Assembly: GCA_964350135.1 (NCBI GenBank)
Contig: CAYGJN010000014.1
Span: forward strand, 1 to 31,638
DNA length: 31,638 nucleotides
Origin: CAYGJN01 sp964350135
GTDB taxonomy: Bacteria; Bdellovibrionota; Bacteriovoracia; Bacteriovoracales; Bacteriovoracaceae
Direction: 5' to 3'
Part shown: positions 15,399 to 22,678 of the stretch, in pieces
How the letters are laid out: each line of letters begins with the position of its first letter
Position numbering within the stretch: the first letter of the stretch is position 1
Translations under genes and position numbers: made by a program
The notes under the pieces: generated by a model
The model's database searches: none
Told to the model about the DNA's origin: nothing
Seen by the model: only the letters and a program-made list of their open reading frames with translations

Positions 15399-15788
15399 TT
15401 ATAAGTTAAGTAAAAATTTTCCGATGAGATAAAACCCAGAAACTAAAAGACATATAAGTGTAACAAAAGTGCCAAAAAATCTGCCAAAGGACTTTCCAGA
15501 TGAACTACTTAGGCCAATATGGTGAAAAATTCTTCCTAAGATCAACACTATGCCAAGTGAATGGCATAAAAGTTTTGGTGAATTTTGAGCTTCAATAATA
15601 AAGAGTAAAACAATAGCTATGGGAATATATTCAGAAAAATTGCCGTGAACTCTAATGGCCCTTTGAACTGTTGTATTGCCACCGTCACCAATGCCAATGG
15701 AGTTGTTTCGTCTTTGTTTTACAACTTGAAGAGTTAAATAGAAGTAGAATAACGTTAATAATCCAGCATAAAAACCAGTTATATACAT
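15399..15788 (-). CDS. MAPEG-family membrane protein
   Basis: A 129-residue integral membrane protein with four hydrophobic segments. It carries the MAPEG signature RAIRVHGNFSEYIPIAIVLL (residues 44-63) and a later GRIFHHIGL, as in bacterial YecN-type members of the eicosanoid/glutathione metabolism family. Bacterial functions are mostly unknown; some members have glutathione transferase activity. Its ATG overlaps the stop of the PQ-loop gene by one base (TAATG, 15788), indicating translational coupling. Confidence 0.82.
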   Translation of the reverse strand: MYITGFYAGLLTLFYFYLTLQVVKQRRNNSIGIGDGGNTTVQRAIRVHGNFSEYIPIAIVLLFIIEAQNSPKLLCHSLGIVLILGRIFHHIGLSSSSGKSFGRFFGTFVTLICLLVSGFYLIGKFLLNL

Positions 15789-16198
15789 TAAGCAGTTATC
15801 CCTTTAGCAAGTTCATTTTTAGTTCCACAATAAGCACAGTATTGCCAATGAGGCTCTAATTCTTTAGCACAATTTGTACAATTTGGGTCATCATCATCAT
15901 GCCAAGTATCTTCTTTGTGTTTAATGACTTGAAAACAAATAATACTTACAGGGAGTAAAGTAGAGAGCTGTTTTACCATAAAGATAGTTGCGCTATCGTG
16001 ATAGGCCCTAAAAGCTAAAATAGAAAAACCAATACAAAGCATTATATAACTAGCAAGAGAGATATCTCGAACTTCTTTGTGGACATGTATCTTCCAAACT
16101 TGAAACCAATACCCTAAACATAAAATAACAACACTTGCCCAAGAGGCGTATATTAGAACCTGTTCGTTCAAAACACTACTCCATGTAAATAAAGCCAA
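15788..16198 (-). CDS. PQ-loop (SemiSWEET-like) membrane protein with C-terminal zinc ribbon
   Basis: A 136-residue protein. Residues 14-92 form three hydrophobic segments with the PQ-loop-like stretch GYWFQVWKIHVHKEVRDISL, as in half-SWEET and related small transporters. The Pro of the PQ pair is replaced by Phe. The last 30 residues are a zinc-ribbon type domain with C107-x-x-C110 and C121-x-x-C124, after an acidic, His-containing linker (HDDDDPN). The combination of a small transporter-like fold with a cytoplasmic zinc ribbon is uncommon in my knowledge. It overlaps the MAPEG gene by one base, so both are made together. Substrate unknown. Confidence 0.68.
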   Translation of the reverse strand: MALFTWSSVLNEQVLIYASWASVVILCLGYWFQVWKIHVHKEVRDISLASYIMLCIGFSILAFRAYHDSATIFMVKQLSTLLPVSIICFQVIKHKEDTWHDDDDPNCTNCAKELEPHWQYCAYCGTKNELAKGITA

Positions 16199-16253
16199 TA
16201 AATTAATGTTGACCTATAAAGTATTGCTTCACAAGATAATAATCTAGAAATGG

Positions 16254-16282
16254 TTGTTTGGTTAATCAAACTAATGTATCAT
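16254..16282 (+). promoter_or_regulatory. Promoter for the 16309 / glycosyltransferase operon with spacer palindrome
   Basis: TTGTTT (16254-16259), a 17-bp spacer, then TATCAT (16277-16282). The predicted start leaves about 20 bases to the ATG at 16309 and its AAGGAG site. The spacer contains the near-palindrome GTTTGGTTAATCAAAC (16256-16271), which could be an operator. Confidence 0.45.
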
Positions 16283-16308
16283 AAGGCAAACATCGGTAAG
16301 GAGAGTCT

Positions 16309-16500
16309 ATGCTGGTCATTCGAAATAGTATTCAACTACTTAATGAATTAAGTGAAATAGAAAATGAGATAAGAATAATAGAGGACTTGGCCCTTATCTA
16401 TAATTGCTCTAAGGAAAACAAAGAGTTGTTGGTCAATCAGTTCTTAAGGCTCAAAAAAGGAAATGAAATTAACCTTTTAAAAGCACAGAGCATGTTATAA
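16309..16500 (+). CDS. Small hypothetical protein, helical
   Basis: A 63-residue protein of unknown family with a strong ribosome site (AAGGAG, 5 nt before ATG). It is predicted to be almost entirely helical, with charged residues spaced as in a short coiled coil, and has no signal peptide or membrane segment. It lies 12 bases before the glycosyltransferase start and shares its promoter, so it may be a leader cistron or a partner of that enzyme. Confidence 0.6.
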   Translation: MLVIRNSIQLLNELSEIENEIRIIEDLALIYNCSKENKELLVNQFLRLKKGNEINLLKAQSML

Positions 16501-16512
16501 TTTTTGTCATCC

Positions 16513-17325
16513 ATGATGGCAAAAATTATAAAAAAATTAATATTACTTTCCTTTTTGGGCGCAGTTTTACTTGGTCTATTCTGGGCCTTTAAAGTTTATC
16601 AGCTTAAAGAGAAATTTGTTCATCCAGATTATGAAATTTCAAAAATGGAAGTTAGTTATATTATTAAAGATAACAGACCAGAGCATTGGGTTGCCATATT
16701 TGACCTTAACAAAGCTGCTTATGGAGCATTTGTTGTTAGTGAGGATTGGAGTTTTTTTGAACATAAAGGTTTTGATTTTCAGCAAATAGAGCAAGCATTT
16801 AAAGATTTTCTTTTTCATAATGAAAGACTTAGAGGTGCCTCAACAATATCTCAACAATTAATCAAAAATGTGTTTCTTTCACATGAGCGAAGCTTTTTAA
16901 GAAAAGGTGCTGAAGCATACCTTACGATGGTTATGGAGTTTTTTTTAACAAAGCATAAAATTCTTGAACATTATCTAAATATTGTTGAATTTGGTAAGGG
17001 AGTTTATGGTATATCAGATGCTTCTCTACATTACTTTAATAAAGAAGCAAAAGATTTAACAATTAAAGAAAGTGCATTTCTTGCAATGCTACTTCCTAAT
17101 CCACAAAAATATTCTCAATCATTTAGAGATAAAGAACTTTCTCATTATGCCTCTACAACAATTAAAGATATCTTATTAAAAATGAAAATTGCCCAGTATA
17201 TAAGCCCTGAGGATTATGAAAAAGAACTTAGTCAAAACTATCAGTGGGAAAAAGATTTTAATTTGATAGGGGATGAAGACGATTATTATCGACTCAATCA
17301 AGACACTCAAGAGGATTCTTTTTAA
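16513..17325 (+). CDS. mtgA: Monofunctional peptidoglycan glycosyltransferase (GT51)
   Basis: A protein of about 270 residues that polymerises lipid II into glycan strands at the inner membrane. It has an N-terminal membrane anchor (residues 8-28) and the five GT51 motifs: SEDWSFFEHKGFD with catalytic E77 (76-88), RGASTISQQLIKN (107-119), RKGAEAYLTMVMEF (130-143), KILEHYLNIVEFGKGVYGI (149-167), and a downstream helix with AFLAMLLPNPQKYS. There is no transpeptidase domain, so it is monofunctional. ATG 16513 is chosen over TTG 16504; neither has a clear ribosome site, so coupling to the upstream small gene is possible. Its 3' end overlaps the convergent epimerase gene by 32 bp. Confidence 0.88.
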   Translation: MMAKIIKKLILLSFLGAVLLGLFWAFKVYQLKEKFVHPDYEISKMEVSYIIKDNRPEHWVAIFDLNKAAYGAFVVSEDWSFFEHKGFDFQQIEQAFKDFLFHNERLRGASTISQQLIKNVFLSHERSFLRKGAEAYLTMVMEFFLTKHKILEHYLNIVEFGKGVYGISDASLHYFNKEAKDLTIKESAFLAMLLPNPQKYSQSFRDKELSHYASTTIKDILLKMKIAQYISPEDYEKELSQNYQWEKDFNLIGDEDDYYRLNQDTQEDSF

Positions 17326-18094
17326 GTTCTAAGTTAAAAGCTCTAATATTTTTAGAAATAATTGTTCTCTTAGATGAGCTAGCTGATTGGTCCATTTGAG
17401 GAGGTTTAAGTCCAGCTCTTTTAAAAAGATTTTGGTAAAAATCCTTTTTTGATATTTTTAGAGGATAGCTTAGGTTAAACACTTGATTCCATATATTATT
17501 TTTCAATATATCTTTTATTACATAAATTAAATCATCCAAGTGAACAAAATGAACAAATGAGTTAGGGGCAGGCACTGGTTTATTTTTGAAAAAATTTATC
17601 GGGTTACGTCCTGGACCGATAAGTCCTGAAGGTCTAATGATCGTTAATGGAACGCCTGTTGACTTTAAAAGAGCCTCTGATTCTAAAAGTATTTTTCCCG
17701 ATTCCTTGCTAGGGCAGGGGAGTGTATCTTCGTCGCAGTCTATCTGTTCTGGGCCATAAACAGAGGTAGAGCTAACAAAAAGAATCGATTCCAGTTGGGA
17801 GTTTTCAATTTCAACCTTTAACAACTTAATACTTTCCAGAAAATTAGTTCTAGACTCTCGGACTTTAGGAGGGATATTAATAATAAGGGTTTGCGTATTA
17901 TTTAGAAATTGCTTTAATTGATCGCGGTCCTCTGGAAGCCTTAAGACAATCGCATCGATAGGTAATGTTTCAAGTTTTCTTTTTGAGGTTACACTACCTA
18001 AAACGTTATAGTCTTCTGACAAAAGCTCTTTTGCTAGAGGCAGACCCAGCCATCCAAGCCCAAGAATTGCAATTTTTTTCTTTGGGGTCATCAT
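17294..18094 (-). CDS. NAD(P)-dependent epimerase/dehydratase (extended SDR-like, YeeZ type)
   Basis: A 266-residue Rossmann-fold protein with the dinucleotide-binding loop GLGWLG (residues 12-17). SSTSVYGP and a later TIIRPSGLIGPGR match epimerase motifs that surround the substrate site. The Tyr of the usual YxxxK is not obvious: the expected position reads SKESGKILLESEALL, so catalysis may be altered. It resembles the short YeeZ-like group of unknown substrate. The gene follows the epimerase-SRPBCC gene after a 7-bp gap and is likely in the same operon. Its end overlaps the mtgA-type gene by 32 bp in convergent orientation. Confidence 0.75.
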   Translation of the reverse strand: MMTPKKKIAILGLGWLGLPLAKELLSEDYNVLGSVTSKRKLETLPIDAIVLRLPEDRDQLKQFLNNTQTLIINIPPKVRESRTNFLESIKLLKVEIENSQLESILFVSSTSVYGPEQIDCDEDTLPCPSKESGKILLESEALLKSTGVPLTIIRPSGLIGPGRNPINFFKNKPVPAPNSFVHFVHLDDLIYVIKDILKNNIWNQVFNLSYPLKISKKDFYQNLFKRAGLKPPQMDQSASSSKRTIISKNIRAFNLELKKNPLECLD

Positions 18095-18101
18095 AACTTA
18101 A

Positions 18102-19490
18102 TTAATCTAAGAGCATTTTTTTTATAACAATTTTTCTGAACTTAAAAATCTTTTCAACATCTTTTAAAACAAATGGCATACCAAAAATATAGCCAAGTGG
18201 CCCCATTGGCAATTTGTACAAGACTGTATCATGAATAAGAGTACCCTCACTTGTTTCTATAAAGCTATGAGTATGGTGCCACATTGTATAGGGACCTTTG
18301 ATTTGAATATCCACAAACTTATTATTAGGTTCCCATTCAGATATCAATGTTCTCCACCCAAGTGGAATTCCATGAAGTTTAAGTGAATAATCAATCAGGG
18401 CTCCCTTTTGAAGTTTGGGAGCATGCAATTTTTTGATTTTGAAATTCAAAAAAGACGGAGTTATTTTCTCTAGGTTATTAGGGTTTGAAAAAAAATTAAA
18501 AGTCTCATCTTTTCCCTTAGGCAAGAATTGATATTTCTCAAATTTTTCGCAACTAAGAACACCTTTCTTCTCAAAACTCTTCTTATTGCAAATATCCTCC
18601 ATCGCTTTATTAATATCAGCAAAACGATAATTAAACCCCCATTGAGATAGTTTTTGAGGAATAACCTTTTGTGAGTCTAGTATGATTGAGCTCATTTCTC
18701 CAAAAATTAGTTTTAGCATTATTGGTGGGACTGGAAATAGGGCCGGTAATTGTACTGCTTTAGCAAAAGCTTTGGTGAAGTCTTTATTAAGTACCTGATG
18801 TGGCGAAACACAATTGGCCGGTCCACTAAACTGATTATTTGTGAGTGCTTCTTTATAAACTTGAACAAGGTCATCAACATGAATCCAACTCATCCATGCA
18901 TTTCCAAGTCCGATAGGTCCTCCACCACCAATTTTAAATATTGGCATAAGCTTAGCAATAGCTCCTGATTCATAACCAAAAATTACACCAACACGAGCAA
19001 TAAAAGTTCGTTCTATATTATTGCTTTTAAGGACTTCGCCCTCCCAGTCCTTGCATACTTTATTCAAAAAGCCATTTCCGTAAGAACTACTTTCTGTAAG
19101 ATCTTCATTAGTATTTGCAGGGTAAATGCCAACAGCGGATGTTGAGCAAAGAACAGAGAGTTTGCTAGGGCGCTTATCAATACTTTCAACTAAGTTTCTT
19201 GAACCAATAATACGAGAGTCGTAGATGCGTTTTTTTTGAGCACTTGACCATCTTTTATTTGAAATATTCTCTCCAAGTAGGTGGACAATGGCATCTGCTT
19301 TATCAACGGCCTCTTGTGGAGCTGGTTCATTGAGAGGATCCCATTCATAGACCTCACAGGGGATATCTAAAGTGTTTTGAGCACGTTCTTTGTTTCTAGA
19401 AAGTATGATAAGTTCATGGCCTTCTTTAAAAAGCTGAACTGATAATTTTTTTCCTACAAATCCAGTAGCACCTGTTATTAACACTTTCAT
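18102..19490 (-). CDS. TIGR01777-family epimerase fused to an SRPBCC (START-like) domain
   Basis: A 462-residue two-domain protein. Residues 1-305 are an extended SDR epimerase with GATGFVG (7-13), DAIVHLLGENI, CSTSAVGIYPA and MSWIHVDDLVQV, matching the TIGR01777 family. Residues about 315-462 are an SRPBCC ligand-binding domain beginning KFEKYQFLPKGKDETFNFF and containing the WHHTHSF segment. This fusion is known in other bacteria and often lies near photolyase or carotenoid genes, but the substrate is not known. The ribosome site AAGGAG is clear. It diverges from the MerR/B12-like gene, with a 15-bp palindrome just before the ribosome site. Confidence 0.82.
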   Translation of the reverse strand: MKVLITGATGFVGKKLSVQLFKEGHELIILSRNKERAQNTLDIPCEVYEWDPLNEPAPQEAVDKADAIVHLLGENISNKRWSSAQKKRIYDSRIIGSRNLVESIDKRPSKLSVLCSTSAVGIYPANTNEDLTESSSYGNGFLNKVCKDWEGEVLKSNNIERTFIARVGVIFGYESGAIAKLMPIFKIGGGGPIGLGNAWMSWIHVDDLVQVYKEALTNNQFSGPANCVSPHQVLNKDFTKAFAKAVQLPALFPVPPIMLKLIFGEMSSIILDSQKVIPQKLSQWGFNYRFADINKAMEDICNKKSFEKKGVLSCEKFEKYQFLPKGKDETFNFFSNPNNLEKITPSFLNFKIKKLHAPKLQKGALIDYSLKLHGIPLGWRTLISEWEPNNKFVDIQIKGPYTMWHHTHSFIETSEGTLIHDTVLYKLPMGPLGYIFGMPFVLKDVEKIFKFRKIVIKKMLLD

Positions 19491-19504
19491 TTTGACTCCT
19501 TGCT

Positions 19505-19519
19505 GTAGAATGATTCTAC
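19505..19519. promoter_or_regulatory. 15-bp inverted repeat in the epimerase leader
   Basis: GTAGAAT-G-ATTCTAC is a perfect inverted repeat with a one-base centre. It lies 14 bases before the epimerase ATG, next to its AAGGAG site. It could be an operator, or an mRNA hairpin (the odd base makes the loop tight). The divergent MerR-type gene is the obvious candidate regulator. Confidence 0.45.
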
Positions 19520-19696
19520 GTCATTTAGGCCCAAAGACTTAATAGACAATAGGTGGACAATCTTTGTACTCTCTTTTTTTTATAAGTGTTTATAACTCTA
19601 ACTACCTGAAATTAATAGTATGTTTTTGTTATACAAATTATAGACAGGCTTGAGGGTTAGGGCCCTTATATGCAATATTGATCAAAAGGATTGTCT

Positions 19697-20623
19697 ATGA
19701 GCGAATATACCATTCAAGTAGCATCAAAACTCTCAGGAGTAGGTACTCATACTTTGAGGGCCTGGGAAAAAAGATATCAGGCTGTAGTACCAGAAAGAAA
19801 CTCTTCTGGGCGTAGGGTCTACTCAGATAAAGATATTGAAAAGCTATCTTTGTTAAGTGAACTTTGTCTTTTGGGTTGCTCGATTGGGACAATTGCAAAT
19901 AATGAAGTAAGTGATTTAAAGCAAATGCTTGAAAAGTTAGGCAAAACAGAGGTCCTTGGACATTCTTATAGATTCAAAGAGGAAAAAGATAAAATCTTTA
20001 TTGATCGATCCTTAAGTGGTCTTTTGTTGGCCCTTGAAAACTATAAGCTTGGAATTATTTCCCATGAAATGAAAAAACTTTATCTTAGCTTAACCCCAAG
20101 GCAGCTGGCCTTGGAAGTTCTTGTTCCTCTCGCCTACGAAGTAGCTCGAAGAATACTAAAAGGAAAACTAAGTTTGGCCCAGGAGCATGCTTTAAACTCA
20201 GTACTAAAATTTCATCTTGGACATTATATTTTTCAAAACTATGATACTAGACATAAAAAGCCAGAGACACTTCTTCTTGCTTCCCCTGAGGGAGATAATA
20301 ACGAAGTTGGGATTATGCTTGCGACACTTTTGTGCGGGCATTATAAAATTAATTATTGTTATCTTGGTGCCAATACACCAGCGGATTCTATTATAGAGGT
20401 CTCTAAATCCTTAGATATTACACATATTGTTCTTATGAATTCTTCTGGACAGTTTGGACTAGGTGCCGAGTTGGCCAACGATTATCTAGATTATTTGAAA
20501 AAGAAAGTAAAAGCAGGCACTCAGTTTCTAGTGAATGGTTTTCCAGGAATGATTATCCCTGATAATAATGTTAAGAAGTTTGAAAGCTTAAACCAATTAG
20601 ATGAATGGTTTAAAGAAATCTAG
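19697..20623 (+). CDS. MerR-family regulator with B12-binding-like domain (CarH/LitR type), cobalamin ligands changed
   Basis: A 308-residue protein starting at ATG 19697 (AAGGA six bases upstream; TTG 19691 is in frame). Residues 1-70 are a MerR winged helix (TIQVASKLSGVGTHTLRAWE). Residues about 100-180 resemble the CarH four-helix bundle, with EH at 163-164 kept, but the Trp ten residues earlier is Ile153. Residues 190-308 form a B12-binding Rossmann-like domain in which the D-x-H-x-x-G signature reads DNNEVG (200-205), so the lower-ligand His is Asn202. It may therefore bind no cobalamin or bind it differently. It is divergent from the epimerase pair, which it probably regulates. Confidence 0.83.
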   Translation: MSEYTIQVASKLSGVGTHTLRAWEKRYQAVVPERNSSGRRVYSDKDIEKLSLLSELCLLGCSIGTIANNEVSDLKQMLEKLGKTEVLGHSYRFKEEKDKIFIDRSLSGLLLALENYKLGIISHEMKKLYLSLTPRQLALEVLVPLAYEVARRILKGKLSLAQEHALNSVLKFHLGHYIFQNYDTRHKKPETLLLASPEGDNNEVGIMLATLLCGHYKINYCYLGANTPADSIIEVSKSLDITHIVLMNSSGQFGLGAELANDYLDYLKKKVKAGTQFLVNGFPGMIIPDNNVKKFESLNQLDEWFKEI

Positions 20624-21339
20624 AACTTATAAAGCTCAGAGAAATCTTCAAATCTTTTAAGTTGTTTCTTGGCTTTTCTTAATGCATCTTTCATATTGCT
20701 ATTTGCGCTGGCCTTAGATTCACCAATAGCTACAACTCTGCAAGATCGATTATTATAAACCACTATATCAAGCTCTCCTACCATATTGCTGCCTTTGCCA
20801 TGGAAGTAAGTCACTCCACCAGTAATAGTAAATCTATCAGGAGGGTAGATATTGTCTAATTTTTGAAGTTGCATTCGAGTAAGGTATTCAAGGATATTAC
20901 CTACATTGAAATAACTATGAGTTTCAACTTTTAACCAGTCTTCAATATACTCAAGATATATTTCGAATTGCTCCTCAAGATCATCATATTGTTTATAATA
21001 CTCGCCAACTGCTTGCTCTTGATCAAATTTTTTGAAAGGTCTGTGACTATTAAAGAAAATATTTTTCTTACAATACTCATGAGTTTCCCAATAATCAGAA
21101 TCAAGTGCACAAAGAACAAGATCAACACCTTCTCTTGTAATATCGGCCTCAAGATCAAAACCAAAACTTTGAGCACCTTCAACACCTATAGTGAAATAAG
21201 TTTCAACGTTTCTAAATCTATGAATGTCCCAAGTTGGACAATTTTCATCCCATTCAGGGGATGTCTTATTAAAGTATGGTGCGGATAAAAGTTGGGCAGA
21301 GAAAAGGGCTAAAACGAAGAATAGTTTTTGAGCATTCAT
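20620..21339 (-). CDS. Secreted PD-(D/E)XK nuclease-like protein
   Basis: A 239-residue protein with a Sec signal peptide (residues 1-20, hydrophobic LFFVLALFSAQLLSA). Near its C-terminus is GELDIVVYN, then VVAIGESK: Asp191 followed by Glu207-Ser-Lys209, the spacing and strand pattern of the PD-(D/E)XK nuclease fold. A helix DALRKAKKQLKRFEDF follows, as in restriction-like nucleases. The remainder is acidic and unassigned; four Cys could form disulphides. I infer an exported nuclease-fold protein but cannot prove activity. A strong promoter lies 27-55 bases upstream. It converges on the MerR-type gene with a four-base stop overlap (CTAG). Confidence 0.6.
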   Translation of the reverse strand: MNAQKLFFVLALFSAQLLSAPYFNKTSPEWDENCPTWDIHRFRNVETYFTIGVEGAQSFGFDLEADITREGVDLVLCALDSDYWETHEYCKKNIFFNSHRPFKKFDQEQAVGEYYKQYDDLEEQFEIYLEYIEDWLKVETHSYFNVGNILEYLTRMQLQKLDNIYPPDRFTITGGVTYFHGKGSNMVGELDIVVYNNRSCRVVAIGESKASANSNMKDALRKAKKQLKRFEDFSELYKF

Positions 21340-21365
21340 ATAATTCCAAGATTAGAGGTATATCT

Positions 21366-21394
21366 AGAATAGAAATAACCATAAAGCCTGTCAA
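21366..21394 (-). promoter_or_regulatory. Sigma-70 promoter for the secreted nuclease-like gene
   Basis: On the minus strand TTGACA (21389-21394) is followed by a 17-bp spacer and TATTCT (21366-21371). The -35 is a perfect consensus and the spacing is ideal. The start is about 20 bases before the ATG at 21339. Confidence 0.65.
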
Positions 21395-21415
21395 AAAAAA
21401 TTGCCGGGAAAATTA

Positions 21416-21643
21416 TTAGGAGTTTGTTAGTATCTCTAAGGCCTTAACTAACTTAACGCGATTGTCTAAAACTGACTGCTCTGGCCTTCTTCCCATTGAA
21501 TTTAAGATTTCGATGCCTTTGTCCATTTTCTCAAGAATATATTTAATTTCTTCAATGTGTTGCAAAGCGTCTTCTTGAGAGTTTGTGGCCGATGAGGATT
21601 GTGCATACTCAAGATAGTACTGAGGTTGCTTTGTTGTTTTCAT
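21416..21643 (-). CDS. Small hypothetical helical protein
   Basis: A 75-residue hydrophilic protein of unknown family. After a polar Gln/Ser-rich N-terminus (residues 1-25) it is predicted to be helical, with regularly spaced Ile/Leu residues (HIEEIKYILEKMDKGIEIL) as in a short coiled coil. The ribosome site is weak. It lies 21 bases upstream of the promoter of the secreted nuclease-like gene on the same strand, so it is probably a separate unit. It diverges from the XRE regulator. Confidence 0.5.
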   Translation of the reverse strand: MKTTKQPQYYLEYAQSSSATNSQEDALQHIEEIKYILEKMDKGIEILNSMGRRPEQSVLDNRVKLVKALEILTNS

Positions 21644-21805
21644 ACTACTTAATGAACTAAAAAAAACAATAATTCAATAAAACTTCTAAAGTCTTAAACA
21701 AAAAAATAGAAAATTATTTACGAATTAAAAATACTTAGCCTAAATCATGGCATATTAGTACAATGGATTCTTAGTAAAGATGTGTTTTTAATGGTGATGT
21801 GTAAA

Positions 21806-22678
21806 ATGAAAAAAGAAGTTATCAATAAGATTTCACTTATCATGCGTTCTGCTCGTAAATTTAAAGGGATAACCCAGCAAGATTTGGCCAAGGCTCTTGG
21901 TTGTTCGCAAAGTGCTTTGTCCAAAATGGAAAATGGGGTTTTGATTCCTTCCGCTCCCCAGTGGTTTAGTTTTTGTTGTGTTACTGAAATCCCTGCATAT
22001 AGCTTGGTTCATGGTTTTATAGACAGACAGATCAATGCAGAACTGAAAAGTGGAAAAATTATTAATGGTCATAGTTTACCTGCTCGATATTTAAATGATC
22101 GTGGCATTAAAGTTAAGCATGCAAACCCATTTCTTGCTTTTATAAAAGAGAAATTTGGAGTTAAAGAATATGGCTCGTTTTTAAAAAAATGCAAACTAAC
22201 TCAAGATTTTTTTATTGATTATGATAATCAGATTTCTTTTAACTTTCTCTATGATGTTTTTAAATATTTAAAAGAAAAGAATTCAATAGACTCTGAGTCT
22301 ATTAAGGCAATGGCTGCCTTTAACCTTCAAAAAGAAACTCATGGGTTAACCTTTGAAGTACTTTCAAAAGCAAAAACATCTATTGATTTATTAGTTCTAT
22401 ATGCATCAAATTATAGAAATTACCAGGTAGATTTTTTAGTAAGCTCAAAAAATAGAACTGAGAACAGTGTTTCTTTAATATTAAAACCAAAGCTACATTT
22501 AAGAAGATTCAAAATTTTTAAAGATCAAGAGTTCTTAGGTTTTATAAGAGAGTATACTCTTCATACTCTTGCTGCTTTAGCTAAACTAAGCAAAAATCCA
22601 GGAATATTAAAAATCAATATTGCTTCAAGTTATGCCAATGGTGATGATTTTACCCAACTTGATATTTCATTAAGCTAA
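21806..22678 (+). CDS. XRE-family helix-turn-helix regulator with unknown C-terminal domain
   Basis: About 290 residues. Residues 7-47 are a Cro/CI-type HTH (LIMRSARKFKGITQQDLAKA, then LGCSQSALSKMENG). The rest is a large alpha/beta domain I cannot assign firmly; it has a faint resemblance to the N-terminal ligand domain of AraC-type regulators (KKCKLTQDFFIDYDNQISFN). ATG 21806 is preferred because GGTGAT sits seven bases upstream; GTG 21782, ATG 21791 and ATG 21797 are in frame. A TTAGCC-18-TACAAT promoter candidate lies at 21735-21764. The gene converges on the exporter gene, sharing CTAA at the stop codons. Confidence 0.75.
   Translation: MKKEVINKISLIMRSARKFKGITQQDLAKALGCSQSALSKMENGVLIPSAPQWFSFCCVTEIPAYSLVHGFIDRQINAELKSGKIINGHSLPARYLNDRGIKVKHANPFLAFIKEKFGVKEYGSFLKKCKLTQDFFIDYDNQISFNFLYDVFKYLKEKNSIDSESIKAMAAFNLQKETHGLTFEVLSKAKTSIDLLVLYASNYRNYQVDFLVSSKNRTENSVSLILKPKLHLRRFKIFKDQEFLGFIREYTLHTLAALAKLSKNPGILKINIASSYANGDDFTQLDISLS

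Noticed and set aside
16504..16512. TTG start for the peptidoglycan glycosyltransferase
   Set aside because: ATG codons follow at 16513 and 16516, the extra residues add nothing and no ribosome site favours the TTG.
21390..21415. T-rich stretch after the small gene as an intrinsic terminator
   Set aside because: The CCCGG region before the T-run does not form a matching stem, and the segment overlaps the -35 of a strong promoter instead.
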